Numbered from the stretch's first letter, positions 8,905-17,628 are shown. The stretch: DNA of 64,000 nucleotides from CAVTND01 sp963735955 (GCA_963735955.1 CAVTND010000016.1:62001-126000), one strand, 5' to 3'. Notes: generated by a model from the letters alone, not told the origin. Translations and numbers: made by a program.

Positions 8905-9882
8905 TCAGTCGACGCGCGCGTTCGAAAACTTCACTACCTGCGCCCACTTCTCGGTCTCGATCCGGATAAACGCGGCAAATTGCTCCGAATTCATGCCGCC
9001 CGGGTCTGCCCCTTGCGCGAGAAATCGTTCGCGCACTTCCGGCGTCGCCAGGGACTTCGCAACATCAACTTGTATCTTGTCGACGATTGCGCGCCGCGTG
9101 CCGGCAGGCGCAAACAGACCGAACCAGGAACCGGCGTCAAAGCCCTTGATGCCGGTGGCCTCTTCCATGGTCGGCGTATTCGGCAGGGCGGGTGAGCGCT
9201 TGCGCGAGGTCACGGCCAGAGCAGTGAGCTTGCCGGCTTTTATATGCGGCAACGCGGACGGCAGGTTGTCGAACATCACGTTCATGTTGCCGGCGAGCAG
9301 GTCGGTCAGCGCCGGCGCCGAGCCGCGGTAGGGAAAGTGGACCATGAAGGTCCCGGTCGATGTCTTGAACAGCTCTCCGGTGAGGTGAATCGAGGTGCCG
9401 TTGCCGCTGGACGCCATGTTGAGCTGGCCCGGCCGCGCCTTTGCATACGCGATGAATTCGTTGACGTTGGTCACCGGCACTTTCGGATTGACCACCATGA
9501 CGTTGGGAACGCTGGCCACGAGTGTGATCGGGACGAAGTCCTTGACCGGGTCGAAAGGCATGCGGGCTGCGGTTTGCGCAAACAGCGCCTGGTTGATCGC
9601 GTGGGTGCCGACCGTTCCCATCAGCAAGGTATAGCCGTCGGGAGCACTCTTGGCGACCTGCTCGGCACCGATGTTGCCGCCGGCTCCGCCGCGATTTTCT
9701 ATGATGACCGGCTGCTGCCACATGCGTTGCAGCTCGACGCCGAGCGAGCGAGCCACGATGTCCGTGGTGCCACCCGGTGGGAAGGGCACGATTATCCTGA
9801 CCGGCTTGCTGGGCCAACTCTGCGCATGAACAGCGCCCGTGCCGAAGGCGATGAGTACGATGGCGAGCCAGCTGCGGATCAT
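8905..9882 (-). CDS. Bug-family (tripartite tricarboxylate transporter) periplasmic receptor
   Basis: 325 residues from the ATG at 9882. A longer open frame to 10215 is not credible, because the signal peptide (IVLIAFGTGAVHA, then QSWPSKPVRIIVPFPPGG) would be internal. The mature start PVRIIVPFPPGGTTDIVAR and the segments VIIENRGGAGGNIGAE and MFDNLPSALPHIKAGKLTALAVT are diagnostic of Bug receptors. These bind organic acids or similar small ligands in the periplasm. No TctA/TctB membrane genes are nearby, which is common for the expanded Bug family in Burkholderiales. The ligand is unknown. Confidence 0.92.
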   Translation of the reverse strand: MIRSWLAIVLIAFGTGAVHAQSWPSKPVRIIVPFPPGGTTDIVARSLGVELQRMWQQPVIIENRGGAGGNIGAEQVAKSAPDGYTLLMGTVGTHAINQALFAQTAARMPFDPVKDFVPITLVASVPNVMVVNPKVPVTNVNEFIAYAKARPGQLNMASSGNGTSIHLTGELFKTSTGTFMVHFPYRGSAPALTDLLAGNMNVMFDNLPSALPHIKAGKLTALAVTSRKRSPALPNTPTMEEATGIKGFDAGSWFGLFAPAGTRRAIVDKIQVDVAKSLATPEVRERFLAQGADPGGMNSEQFAAFIRIETEKWAQVVKFSNARVD

Positions 9883-10080
9883 GCAAACTCCCGGCGAGTG
9901 CGATTCAGCCCAAGTCTGCCGTGTGCAACGGCCTTCGTCTATGCTGGCTGCGGCACGCGACCTCAGCACTCGACCCTCATTCCCTTGCCTTGATGAGATT
10001 GCACCGCACACCAGGTAAGAATCGCTCGCGTCGACCCCCTGGTGGCAGGGCCGAGTGATGACTTCGATCGGCTGCACATC
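9883..10080. promoter_or_regulatory. Divergent intergenic region (Bug receptor / glpK)
   Basis: 198 bases between two genes read outward, so it must hold both promoters. I see no clear operator palindrome and no strong consensus promoter in it. Confidence 0.35.
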
Positions 10081-11586
10081 ATGAGTCATGTGCTTGCGCT
10101 CGACCAGGGCACCACCAGTTCGCGCGCCATAGTCTTTGATCGTAGTGGCCAGCCGGTTGCTGCCACTCAGCGCGAATTTCGCCAGCACTTTCCGCAGCCG
10201 GGCTGGGTCGAGCACGATGCCAACGAGATCTGGTCGTCCCAGCTTGCCTGTGCGCAGGCTGTACTGCGCGAAGCCGGCTTGCGGGCCAGCGCCTTAACCG
10301 CCATCGGCATCACCAATCAGCGCGAGACCACGGTCCTGTGGGACCGCGCAACCGGCGCCCCGATTGCCCCGGCCATCGTCTGGCAGGACCGCCGCACCGA
10401 GGAGCTTTGTGCGCAGTTGCGCGCGCAGGAAGAGGAAGAGTTCGTTCGTGCCAGGACCGGCCTCGTACTCGATCCCTACTTTTCCGCCACCAAGATTGCC
10501 TGGCTGCTCGATCATGTCGCCGGTGCGCGTGCGCGGGCCGAACGCGGCGAACTGGCATTTGGCACGATCGATTCCTGGCTGGTCTGGAATCTCACGGGTG
10601 GCGCGCACGTAACCGACGTCAGCAATGCCTCGCGCACCTTGCTGGTGAATCTGGCGACGCTCGATTGGGACGACGAACTGCTGGCGCTGTTTCGCGTGCC
10701 GCGATCTGTGCTGCCACGCATGACGTCATCGAGCGAAATAGTGGGGCAGGTGCAAGCGCACTGGCTCGGCGGCCCAATTCCGATCGCCGGCATCGCTGGC
10801 GATCAGCAGGCAGCGACTTTCGGACAGGCATGCTTCGCACCGGGAATGGCCAAGAACACCTACGGCACCGGCGCCTTCATGCTGATGAATGTCGGGACCA
10901 CGCCGCAAGCATCGGCCAATCGTCTGCTGGCTACCTGCGGCTGGAGGCTGGGTGCGCGTGGCGCCGATGGTCTCAGCCCTGAAGCGACCTACATGCTCGA
11001 AGGCAGCGTGTTTGTCGCCGGTGCGGTGGTCCAATGGCTGCGCGATGGACTTGGACTGATTGCTGACGCGCGCGAGGTCGAGGCCCTTGCGCGACAAGTG
11101 AATGACAGCGGCGGACTATTGTTCGTTCCGGCTTTCGTCGGTCTCGGCGCTCCACACTGGGACGCCGACGCGCGCGGCCTGATGATCGGCATTACGCGCG
11201 GAACCACGCGTGCCCATGTCGCGCGTGCCGCACTGGAATCGATTGCGTTCCAATCTGCCGATGTGCTTGCTGCCATGCAGCGCGATGCCTCTCAGCCACT
11301 GACCGAATTGCGGGTTGATGGCGGAGCCGCGCGCAATGATCTATTGATGCAGTTTCAGGCCGACCTCATGGGAGTGCCAGTGGTCCGGCCTGTGGTCACC
11401 GAGACGACGGCGCTCGGTGCCGCCTACCTGGCCGGATTGGCCACGGGAGTCTGGTCATTGGAACAATTGTCGCAGCTGTGGCGCGTCGATCGTCGATTCG
11501 AACCCCTGATGGACTCCGGGCGGCGCGAAGAATTGCGCGCGAGATGGAGCAAGGCAGTCGAGCGTTCGCGCGCCTGGGCGGGTTGA
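10081..11586 (+). CDS. glpK: Glycerol kinase
   Basis: 501 residues from the ATG at 10081. An upstream in-frame start at 10042 would add residues not found in the family. It phosphorylates glycerol to sn-glycerol 3-phosphate with ATP in the cytoplasm. FGGY-kinase motifs are present: LDQGTTSSRAIVFD at the N-terminus, TNQRETTVLWDR, NTYGTGAFML and the adenosine-binding DGGAARNDLLMQFQAD. glpD follows by 48 bases, so the pair forms a glycerol catabolic operon. No glpF or glpR is in view. Confidence 0.96.
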   Translation: MSHVLALDQGTTSSRAIVFDRSGQPVAATQREFRQHFPQPGWVEHDANEIWSSQLACAQAVLREAGLRASALTAIGITNQRETTVLWDRATGAPIAPAIVWQDRRTEELCAQLRAQEEEEFVRARTGLVLDPYFSATKIAWLLDHVAGARARAERGELAFGTIDSWLVWNLTGGAHVTDVSNASRTLLVNLATLDWDDELLALFRVPRSVLPRMTSSSEIVGQVQAHWLGGPIPIAGIAGDQQAATFGQACFAPGMAKNTYGTGAFMLMNVGTTPQASANRLLATCGWRLGARGADGLSPEATYMLEGSVFVAGAVVQWLRDGLGLIADAREVEALARQVNDSGGLLFVPAFVGLGAPHWDADARGLMIGITRGTTRAHVARAALESIAFQSADVLAAMQRDASQPLTELRVDGGAARNDLLMQFQADLMGVPVVRPVVTETTALGAAYLAGLATGVWSLEQLSQLWRVDRRFEPLMDSGRREELRARWSKAVERSRAWAG

Positions 11587-11634
11587 GCGAGTGCTAGTTT
11601 TTCTCTCGTCCAACGTACTTCGGGTGAGCCGGCC

Positions 11635-13074
11635 TTGAGCGTTCAGATCGAACGCGCAGCGCTGCTGTCCGCCCTGCGCGATCCCCACCCCTGGGATGTG
11701 GTCATCATCGGCGGCGGCGCCACCGGCTTGGGGTTGGCAGTTGACGCTGCCGCACGCGGACTGCGAACTGCGCTGATCGAAGCGCGTGACTTCAGCTCCG
11801 GCACCTCGAGTCGCAGCACCAAGCTGATCCATGGCGGTGTGCGCTACCTCGCGCAGGGCAACGTCAAACTGGTGCGAGAAGCGCTCGTCGAGCGGGCCTT
11901 GTTGCTGGCCAATGCACCCAGCCTCGTGAAGCCGCTGGAGTTTGTCGTGCCTTGCTACCGGATTGGCGAGCGCGAGTTCATGCGTGTCGGCCTCGGGTTG
12001 TATGACGCGCTGGCTGGCAGCCGCAGTGTCGGTGCCACGCGCTGGCTGGGGCGCGCCGAAACCCTTGCCCTGTTGCCGGGAGTGCGTGAACGCGGCCTGC
12101 ACGGTGGGGTCGCTTACTGGGATGCGCAATTTGACGACGCGCGCCTCGCGATCGCGCTGATGCGCACTGCGCATCGTCTCGGCGCCGTGCCGATCAACTA
12201 TGTGCGAGCCGAGTCGATCGTGCAGGACTCCGGCCGGGCCGTTGAGGTCATCGCGGTCGACCAGGAGTCCGGTGAGCGATTCGCCTTGCGCTCGCGCGTG
12301 ATCTTCAATGCGACCGGAGTGTGGGTCGATGCGGTGCGCCGGCTTGCTGATCCTGCAGCGCGTCCGCTGGTAACGGTGAGCCGTGGCTCGCATGTGATCG
12401 TCGATCGTCAGTTCCTGCCGGGCCGACATGCCATGACGATTCCGCGCACCGCCGACGGCCGGGTGCTGTTCGCGATTCCATGGCGCGAGCGCTTGATGCT
12501 GGGGACGACCGATGTGCCAACCGTCTTGTCAACGGCCGATCCGCAGTTCGAGCCGCGCGCGACCGAGCCCGAGATTGAATTCATTCTTGGGACCGCGCGC
12601 GCCTATCTGTCGCGGCCGCCCCAACGCAACGATGTGATCGGATCGTTCGCGGGACTGCGTCCCTTGTTTGCACCACACGCGGCCGGTGCGACGAAGACGA
12701 TTTCCCGCGAACATTCGATCGTGATCGAGCACAAGGCCATGCTCACGATCACTGGCGGCAAATGGACCACCTATCGCAGGATGGCTGAGGACGCGCTGGG
12801 CCAGGCGATCAGCCACGGTCTGCTGCCGGAATCGCGGTCGAATTCGACCAGCTTGCGACTTGAAGTCGATGAAGCCCTGGAGACCGCCTGCGATGATGCC
12901 GAACGGTTGCCCCCCTCGATCCGGGCAGTCGAGACCTACACGCGCCTGGCCAAGCGACATGAGCAGGCGCGTACGACGGACGATGTGCTGGCGCGCCGGA
13001 TGCGCATCGGCCTGATTGACCTGAAAGCGGCCGAGACGCTGCGCCCTGCGGTCGAGGCGGCGCTGCGCCAATAA
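11635..13074 (+). CDS. glpD: Aerobic glycerol-3-phosphate dehydrogenase
   Basis: 479 residues, starting at TTG 11635 behind a GGGTGAG ribosome binding site; no ATG or GTG fits. The FAD-binding Rossmann motif is DVVIIGGGATGLGLAVDAA, followed by FSSGTSSRSTKLIHGGVRYL, the signature of membrane-associated GlpD. It oxidises glycerol 3-phosphate to dihydroxyacetone phosphate and passes electrons to quinone. It is slightly shorter than E. coli GlpD. The C-terminal domain is present but diverged after GGKWTTYRRMAEDA. Partner of glpK. Confidence 0.94.
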   Translation: MSVQIERAALLSALRDPHPWDVVIIGGGATGLGLAVDAAARGLRTALIEARDFSSGTSSRSTKLIHGGVRYLAQGNVKLVREALVERALLLANAPSLVKPLEFVVPCYRIGEREFMRVGLGLYDALAGSRSVGATRWLGRAETLALLPGVRERGLHGGVAYWDAQFDDARLAIALMRTAHRLGAVPINYVRAESIVQDSGRAVEVIAVDQESGERFALRSRVIFNATGVWVDAVRRLADPAARPLVTVSRGSHVIVDRQFLPGRHAMTIPRTADGRVLFAIPWRERLMLGTTDVPTVLSTADPQFEPRATEPEIEFILGTARAYLSRPPQRNDVIGSFAGLRPLFAPHAAGATKTISREHSIVIEHKAMLTITGGKWTTYRRMAEDALGQAISHGLLPESRSNSTSLRLEVDEALETACDDAERLPPSIRAVETYTRLAKRHEQARTTDDVLARRMRIGLIDLKAAETLRPAVEAALRQ

Positions 13075-13075
13075 A

Positions 13076-13101
13076 AAAGGCCGCTCCGAAGAGCGGCCTT
13101 T
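13076..13101 (-). terminator. Rho-independent terminator, mainly for the porin gene
   Basis: Stem AAAGGCCGCTC / GAGCGGCCTTT with a CGAA loop. On the minus strand it is followed by a run of six T, so it best serves the porin gene, which ends at 13119. On the plus strand the T-run is only three bases, but the stem begins at once after the glpD stop codon, so weak bidirectional use is likely. Confidence 0.85.
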
Positions 13102-13118
13102 GAGCCGGGCAGTGCTTT

Positions 13119-14303
13119 CTAGAAATGGTGCCGGATACCCATCGCGAACTGGTCTTTATCAAGGGCATTTGCCACCTGCGGCACCACGCCGCCCGGAGCC
13201 GCCGCTATCGATCCATCCCACGAACGCTGGCCGTAGCCGGCATACAGGAAGGTCCGGCGCGACATTCCATATTCGACGCCGAGTCCCCACGCATACCAAT
13301 CAGGCTCGAATTGAACAAAAGAGCCGCCCGTCACGATGTTGTCCCCGTCCGCCTTTTGGTATGAAGCTATGAGCTTCGCCTTGCCGAGGTTCACGGTGAT
13401 GCCTGCCATGTAGGCCTGATAGTTGAGGTTGCCAGCGCCCACGGGAAGAAACGTTCCGACACCAATCGGGTTCTGGGTGCCGCCGGTGGTGAGCACGAGA
13501 CTGGTTTCCTTGAAGTCACCGTAGGCGAGTGCGAACTTGACAATTTTGAAGTCAAAGGTTCCACCGATCTGGAACATCTTCTGGTCCGGCCGTGAGGGAA
13601 CGGCACCAACCGGATCCGGGAACTGAAGCACGTCATAGGTGGCTGCCACATAGAACGGGCCCGCGCCCCACGACGCGCCCAGGTTAAAGGCGCTCAGGTT
13701 CGATCCCTGCGGCGAGGTCTCGTTGCCGCTGATATTGAACGAGTACATCGCCGCACCCTGGAACCCGGCAAATTTCGGGCTCATGTAAATGACCGCATTG
13801 TCTTCACGCAGCGACTGCAACGGGACGAACGTGCTCTGCATGCCGTTGACACCCCAGGCAGTACCAAACGGATCGATCGGGCCGAACATGTCGTACGGGC
13901 CGGTGCCCGACGACGGCGTACCGAAGCGTCCCAAGGCGACCGTTCCGAAGTTGCCCTGCAGGCCAAGCTGAGACACACGGTTGAACAAGATGCCAGCTGT
14001 CCCTTGCGAGCCGGTATCAGCGTTGAACCCGGCTTCCAGCTGGAAGATCACGTTCAGGCCACCGCCGAGAGCTTCGCTGCCGCGGAAACCGAGCCGGCTG
14101 CCCCACGTGTAACCGCTGTTGATACCCCAGACGCTTTCCTGCTCGTAGCTCGTCGGTTGCCCGGTAACTGGGCTGCGAGCCAGACCAGCCGTCGTGTACT
14201 GCAAGCTGAGGTCGACAACCCCGTAGACCGTGACGCTCGACTGGGCCGCCGCACCGGCCGAAAAAGCGCCCAGTACCGCAAGCGCGATCAATGATTTTTT
14301 CAT
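13119..14303 (-). CDS. Gram-negative general porin
   Basis: 394 residues from the ATG at 14303, which has AGGAGAG upstream. A signal peptide (MKKSLIALAVLGAFSAGAAA) is followed by QSSVTVYGVVDLSLQY, the standard first strand of betaproteobacterial trimeric porins. Later features include GSRLGFRGSEALGGG, the LGRFGTP turn and the C-terminal QFAMGIRHHF, with terminal phenylalanine for outer-membrane assembly. It forms a passive diffusion channel; ion selectivity cannot be read off. It is convergent with glpD and has its own terminator. Confidence 0.95.
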   Translation of the reverse strand: MKKSLIALAVLGAFSAGAAAQSSVTVYGVVDLSLQYTTAGLARSPVTGQPTSYEQESVWGINSGYTWGSRLGFRGSEALGGGLNVIFQLEAGFNADTGSQGTAGILFNRVSQLGLQGNFGTVALGRFGTPSSGTGPYDMFGPIDPFGTAWGVNGMQSTFVPLQSLREDNAVIYMSPKFAGFQGAAMYSFNISGNETSPQGSNLSAFNLGASWGAGPFYVAATYDVLQFPDPVGAVPSRPDQKMFQIGGTFDFKIVKFALAYGDFKETSLVLTTGGTQNPIGVGTFLPVGAGNLNYQAYMAGITVNLGKAKLIASYQKADGDNIVTGGSFVQFEPDWYAWGLGVEYGMSRRTFLYAGYGQRSWDGSIAAAPGGVVPQVANALDKDQFAMGIRHHF

Positions 14304-14631
14304 GTGGAGCTCTCCTAGCTTTCGTTTGACTAAGGATTCAATGCTGGCCGGAAGTTTCTTCTTACCTAAAGCTTGATGCGCTCTCACGCCGGCCGTCGAA
14401 TGACTTCCCCGCAGGAAGTTGACGTCATTCTTCCAGACGACCAAGCACATGGCAAAGCCTTAGGCGAAAACACGCCACAACTGACGGCAATTGTTGCAGG
14501 GCGGCAACAGCCACCCGGGGCCCTCGGGCGTGACTTTCCGTATCGCGCAATCCGTCACGAGTTTGCAATGAAGCGGCGGCTCTGTGCAGTTGGGGTCGGC
14601 AAGCCTTGACCGGGTGCGACAATTCGTCCCA
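14304..14631. promoter_or_regulatory. Divergent intergenic region (porin / coq7)
   Basis: About 330 bases holding the promoters of the minus-strand porin and the plus-strand coq7. An imperfect inverted pair, CGTGAC and GTCACG, lies at about 14528-14558. I see no convincing gene. A minus-strand open frame extending the porin through this region is an artefact, because it would precede the signal peptide. Confidence 0.35.
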
Positions 14632-15266
14632 ATGCCCACCCTCAGCCCTTTGGAACAATTGATCGCGATCGCCGACCGAGCGCTGCGAACGATGGCGGCG
14701 CAGCCGGTCGCCGGGCGTTCGAGTCCGGCAGCGACGGCCGCGGCTCGCCACTGTCCGACGAGGAACGCAGGACGGCAGCGGCCCTGATGCGGGTGAACCA
14801 CGTCGGTGAAATCTGTGCCCAGGCACTGTACGAGGCGCAGGCCTTTGCGGCCCGCAGTCCTGAATTGCGCGCGAGCTTCGAGCGCTCTGCCCAGGAGGAG
14901 TCAGACCACTTGGCGTGGACGCAGAAGCGAATTGAACAACTCGGCGGCCGGCCCAGCCTGCTGAATCCGCTCTGGTTCGGTGGCTCGTTCCTGATCGGAC
15001 TGGCGGCGGCCCGCGCCGGGGACCGAATCAGTCTGGGGTTCATGGAGGAAACGGAACGGCAGGTGGAGCAGCACCTGGAGAGCCACCTTGAGCGCCTGCC
15101 TGCCGCCGACGCCGAGTCGCGCGCAATCGTCGCTCAAATGCGGGACGATGAACGCAAACACGCAGATCTGGCTGCACAGCTCGGCGCAGCTTCGCTCCCG
15201 CTACCTGTGCGCTGGGCAATGCGCGCGGCGGCCAAGCTCATGACGACGACCGCGCACTACGTCTGA
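14632..15266 (+). CDS. coq7: Coq7 family ubiquinone-biosynthesis hydroxylase (frameshifted in this sequence)
   Basis: A di-iron hydroxylase of ubiquinone synthesis. The N-terminus, MPTLSPLEQLIAIADRALR, runs from ATG 14632 in one frame. The rest, from LSDEERRTAAALMRVNHVGE to TTTAHYV, is in another, so one base has been gained or lost at about 14725-14750. The iron ligands are seen in MRVNHVGEICAQALYEAQ, QEESDHLAW, FMEETERQVEQHL and MRDDERKHADLA. If the shift were real the product would lack the first 60 residues. A sequence error is more likely, because both halves are well conserved. Confidence 0.88.
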
Positions 15267-15351
15267 TCACATGCACGACGCTCGAACATCGTCTCTTGCC
15301 CCAGTCCTCCAGAGCTAACGGTCTCCGGGGCACTGCGCCCGCCTTGCCCAC

Positions 15352-15771
15352 TCAGACTTCAAGTATCTCTACCGAGCGAGTGATGACCGCCGTCTTTCCC
15401 AGCATGATGGTGGCCGAGCAATACTTTTCGTGAGACAACTCCACTGCGCGCTCCACGGCGGCTCGTGGCAGGGCTTTGCCGCTGACCTTGAACTTCATCT
15501 CGATACGAGTGAACACCTTGGGATCCTCGTCGGCCCGCTCGGCCAGCAGGACGACTTCGCATCCGTGGACTGCATGCCGACCGCGCTTCAGGATCAGCAC
15601 GACATCGTATGCGGAGCACCCTCCGGTCCCTAGAAGCACCATCTCCATGGGCCGTGGAGCCAGATTGCGGCCACCGCCTGCGGGCGATCCGTCCATCGTC
15701 ACAAGGTGGCCACTTCCTGTCTCGGCGATGAAACTCATGCCCTCACCGCTCCAGCGAACCGTACATTCCAT
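15352..15771 (-). CDS. OsmC family protein
   Basis: 139 residues, typical of OsmC/YhfA-like proteins. Members are small dimeric hydroperoxide-reducing or redox-related cytoplasmic proteins with two reactive cysteines. The first cysteine is seen in LLGTGGCSAYDVVLIL (about residue 52) and the second in LSHEKYCSATIML (about residue 117), at the usual spacing. EMKFKVSGKALPRAAVERAV is also family-typical. It is divergent from the candidate small RNA and rplM, and transcribed alone. Confidence 0.88.
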   Translation of the reverse strand: MECTVRWSGEGMSFIAETGSGHLVTMDGSPAGGGRNLAPRPMEMVLLGTGGCSAYDVVLILKRGRHAVHGCEVVLLAERADEDPKVFTRIEMKFKVSGKALPRAAVERAVELSHEKYCSATIMLGKTAVITRSVEILEV

Positions 15772-15923
15772 GAAAATCTCCTCCTGGAGTTCCGTCAGTG
15801 ATTGCTAACTATTGTTGCGGCGCACGAGCCTAGGACAGTGATTCAAGTTCCAAGAAATCTGCTCAACTGATTGTTTTATAAAGAATTCATGATTCCCGTA
15901 TGACACGAGTGAAGGCCCTTGAC

Positions 15924-15952
15924 TTGCAACGCAACATGACAACGGCGATACT
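15924..15952 (+). promoter_or_regulatory. Sigma-70-like promoter of the candidate small RNA
   Basis: A -35 box TTGCAA (15924-15929) and a -10 box GATACT (15947-15952) are separated by 17 bases. Transcription would begin near 15959. A second -35-like hexamer, TTGACT, at 15919 overlaps it but is too far from the -10 box. Confidence 0.5.
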
Positions 15953-15958
15953 AGTCGT

Positions 15959-16040
15959 GAAGGGTAGGCAATGCCACCCGCACCATGTCTCCTCCACCTC
16001 CCAAGGTGGCTTTGGCCCGGGTCTCCCCGGGCCCTTTTTT
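15959..16040 (+). ncRNA. Candidate small RNA with Shine-Dalgarno-binding CCUCC loops
   Basis: About 80 bases between a good promoter and a strong intrinsic terminator, with no reading frame that fits. It has a CU-rich stretch, TCTCCTCCACCTCC (15988-16001), complementary to Shine-Dalgarno sequences. The end of this stretch lies in a hairpin CCACCT-CCCA-AGGTGG (15994-16009) that exposes CCC in the loop. Trans-acting RNAs of other proteobacteria use such CCUCC loops to block ribosome binding sites. It matches no family I can name. It lies upstream of rplM, and the terminator separates it from that gene. Confidence 0.5.
16014..16040 (+). terminator. Rho-independent terminator
   Basis: Stem GGCCCGGG / CCCGGGCC with a TCTC loop, followed by C and six T. 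It is a strong plus-strand terminator with no protein gene immediately upstream, which is the main reason to propose the small RNA. Confidence 0.85.
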
Positions 16041-16383
16041 GTGCACTTGCGTCGCAACGCCCCGAACGAATAAAATCAAAGGCTTTCCGCGGCACGCTTG
16101 ACCAAGTTTGAGGGGTGCTCCGCGGACGTTGGCGCTGGGGTCGCTGGTGCAGCGCTTGGGTCGGGGAGCGCTTAGGCCGGCAGGAGTGAGTGATCTGGGG
16201 GGCTTCCATTTGGGGCCCATGGTCGCTCGTGGCGACCGAGCGGTGCAAGGTTGTCAGGCGACAGCATGAAATCCGGTTCCGTGGCAATTTGGGCAGCGAT
16301 GGGGCACAGGCGCCGCAACTGCGTCCGGCCTCGAGGCCCGGCGCAATTCCCGACATCACCAAGCAAGAGTGGATGACTGAATC
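16041..16383 (+). promoter_or_regulatory. rplM leader / promoter region
   Basis: 343 non-coding bases between the small-RNA terminator and rplM. It must contain the promoter and leader of the L13-S9 operon. L13 represses its own messenger in other bacteria, but I see no leader structure that I could name with confidence. Confidence 0.35.
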
Positions 16384-16812
16384 ATGAAAACTTTTACCGC
16401 GAAACCACTTGAAGTCAAGCGTGATTGGCTCGTGGTTGATGCAAGTGAAAAGGTACTGGGGCGGCTGGCAAGTCAAATTGCTTTGCGCTTGCGTGGCAAG
16501 CACAAGCCTGAGTACACACCGCATGTCGATACCGGTGATTTCATCGTCGTCGTCAATGCTGCGAAGCTGCAAGTGACGGGCGCCAAGGCCGAGGACAAGA
16601 AGTACTACCGCCATAGCGGATATCCCGGCGGCGTCTACGAAACCAACTTCCGCAAGATGCAGGAGCGATTTCCCGGTCGCGCCCTGCAGCTAGCGGTGCG
16701 TGGCATGCTGCCCAAGGGGCCGCTCGGCTACGCCATGATCAAGAAGCTCAAGATCTACGCCAACGGCGATCACCCCCACACTGCGCAGCAGCCCAAGTCG
16801 CTCGACATCTGA
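16384..16812 (+). CDS. rplM: 50S ribosomal protein L13
   Basis: 142 residues, the exact usual length. A 23S rRNA-binding protein needed early in 50S assembly. Recognised by the start MKTFTAKPLEVKRDWLVVDA, then LGRLASQIALRLRGKHKPEYTPH, the loop KYYRHSGYPGG and MLPKGPLGYAMIKKLKIYA. It is followed after seven bases by rpsI, the universal L13-S9 operon. Confidence 0.98.
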   Translation: MKTFTAKPLEVKRDWLVVDASEKVLGRLASQIALRLRGKHKPEYTPHVDTGDFIVVVNAAKLQVTGAKAEDKKYYRHSGYPGGVYETNFRKMQERFPGRALQLAVRGMLPKGPLGYAMIKKLKIYANGDHPHTAQQPKSLDI

Positions 16813-16819
16813 GGTCATC

Positions 16820-17212
16820 ATGATCGGCAAGTACAACTACGGAACCGGCCGCCGCAAGAGTTCGGTCGCACGCGTGTTCATGAGGCGCGGCAAGGGCGAA
16901 ATCGTCATCAACGGCCGCCCGATCGAGCAGTATTTTTTCCGGGAAACCGGTCGCATGATCGTGCGCCAGCCCCTGCAGGTGGCAAATCATCTTGACACTT
17001 TCGACATCCATGTAAACGTCGCCGGTGGTGGCGAATCCGGTCAGGCCGGCGCGGTGCGGCACGGCATCACTCGCGCCTTGATCGACTATGACGCGACGCT
17101 GAAGCCGGCGCTTTCGAGTGCCGGCCTGGTGACGCGCGATGCGCGTGAGGTCGAGCGCAAGAAGGTTGGATTGCGCAAAGCGCGTCGCCGCAAGCAGTTC
17201 TCGAAGCGCTAG
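16820..17212 (+). CDS. rpsI: 30S ribosomal protein S9
   Basis: 130 residues, full length. A 30S head protein whose basic C-terminal tail reaches the P-site tRNA. It starts MIGKYNYGTGRRKSSVARVF and ends with the invariant KARRRKQFSKR. GGQAGA-type residues appear as GGGESGQAGAVRHGITRAL. It is second in the rplM-rpsI operon. A repeat cluster follows directly after the stop codon. Confidence 0.98.
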   Translation: MIGKYNYGTGRRKSSVARVFMRRGKGEIVINGRPIEQYFFRETGRMIVRQPLQVANHLDTFDIHVNVAGGGESGQAGAVRHGITRALIDYDATLKPALSSAGLVTRDAREVERKKVGLRKARRRKQFSKR

Positions 17213-17215
17213 CCC

Positions 17216-17280
17216 GCCGCACGGCCGCCCGAAGGCGGGCGATGTCCCTCGCGGAGGGACCGCGCGCAGCGCGAGGGAGC
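17216..17280 (+). repeat. REP-like three-hairpin unit, copy A
   Basis: The unit starts GCCGCACGG and holds three short perfect palindromes in a row: CCGCCC-GAA-GGCGGG, GTCCCTC-GCG-GAGGGAC and CGCGC-A-GCGCG. It then ends GAGGGAGC. It begins four bases after the rpsI stop codon. Copy B follows with a 75-base period. Confidence 0.75.
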
Positions 17281-17290
17281 GACCAGACTC

Positions 17291-17354
17291 GCCGCACGGC
17301 CGCCCGAAGGCGGGCGACGTCCCTCACGGATGGACTGCGCGCAGCGCGAGGCAG
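17291..17354 (+). repeat. REP-like three-hairpin unit, copy B
   Basis: Same unit as copy A, 75 bases downstream. The first and third hairpins are intact. The middle one has substitutions (GTCCCTC-ACG-GATGGAC) that weaken it. Confidence 0.7.
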
Positions 17355-17438
17355 CCAGCCGCACGGTCAACGGCCAGAACCTGCTGGCCTTTCGCAGGAC
17401 ACAGGCGGTCCGCGGAGACTGCCCTGTATACCGCCTCA

Positions 17439-17497
17439 GCCCGAAGGCAGCGGGCGACGTTCCTCGCGGAAGCAAGGCGCGCAGCACGAGGGAGCAA
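17439..17497 (+). repeat. REP-like unit, degenerate copy C
   Basis: Recognisable by the order CCCGAAGGC, GGGCGACGTTCCTCGCGGA, then GCGCGCAGCACGAGGGAGC. The hairpins are imperfect, with an insertion in the first and a changed middle stem. It looks like an older copy of units A and B. Confidence 0.5.
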
Positions 17498-17628
17498 GCA
17501 AAGCAGCCGCGATCGCGCATCGCGCGATCGCGTGTCGGCTGTCCGTGGGGCCCGGTTCGCGGGATGCATTCGCCCGCAGATTTACCGCTTCCCTCTGCAT
17601 GGCCGCCTATACTCATCGAGAGAAGAAC

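Larger units (their letters stand above)
17213..17628. other. Intergenic repeat cluster downstream of rpsI
   Basis: About 415 bases without a credible gene. Two tandem three-hairpin repeat units and one decayed unit are listed separately. Between them lies a strong palindrome at 17510-17530 (CGATCGCG, five-base loop, CGCGATCG). A TATACT hexamer near 17608 could be a -10 box. An open frame running through this region into the next gene is fortuitous, because the repeats lack stop codons in that frame. Confidence 0.6.

Noticed and set aside
8905..10215. 436-residue version of the Bug receptor
   Set aside because: It would place the signal peptide in the middle and overlap the glpK start. The start at 9882 fits the family.
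15805..16614. 269-residue minus-strand open frame across the rplM leader
   Set aside because: It runs over the start of rplM, the terminator and the small-RNA region, and has no protein-like composition.
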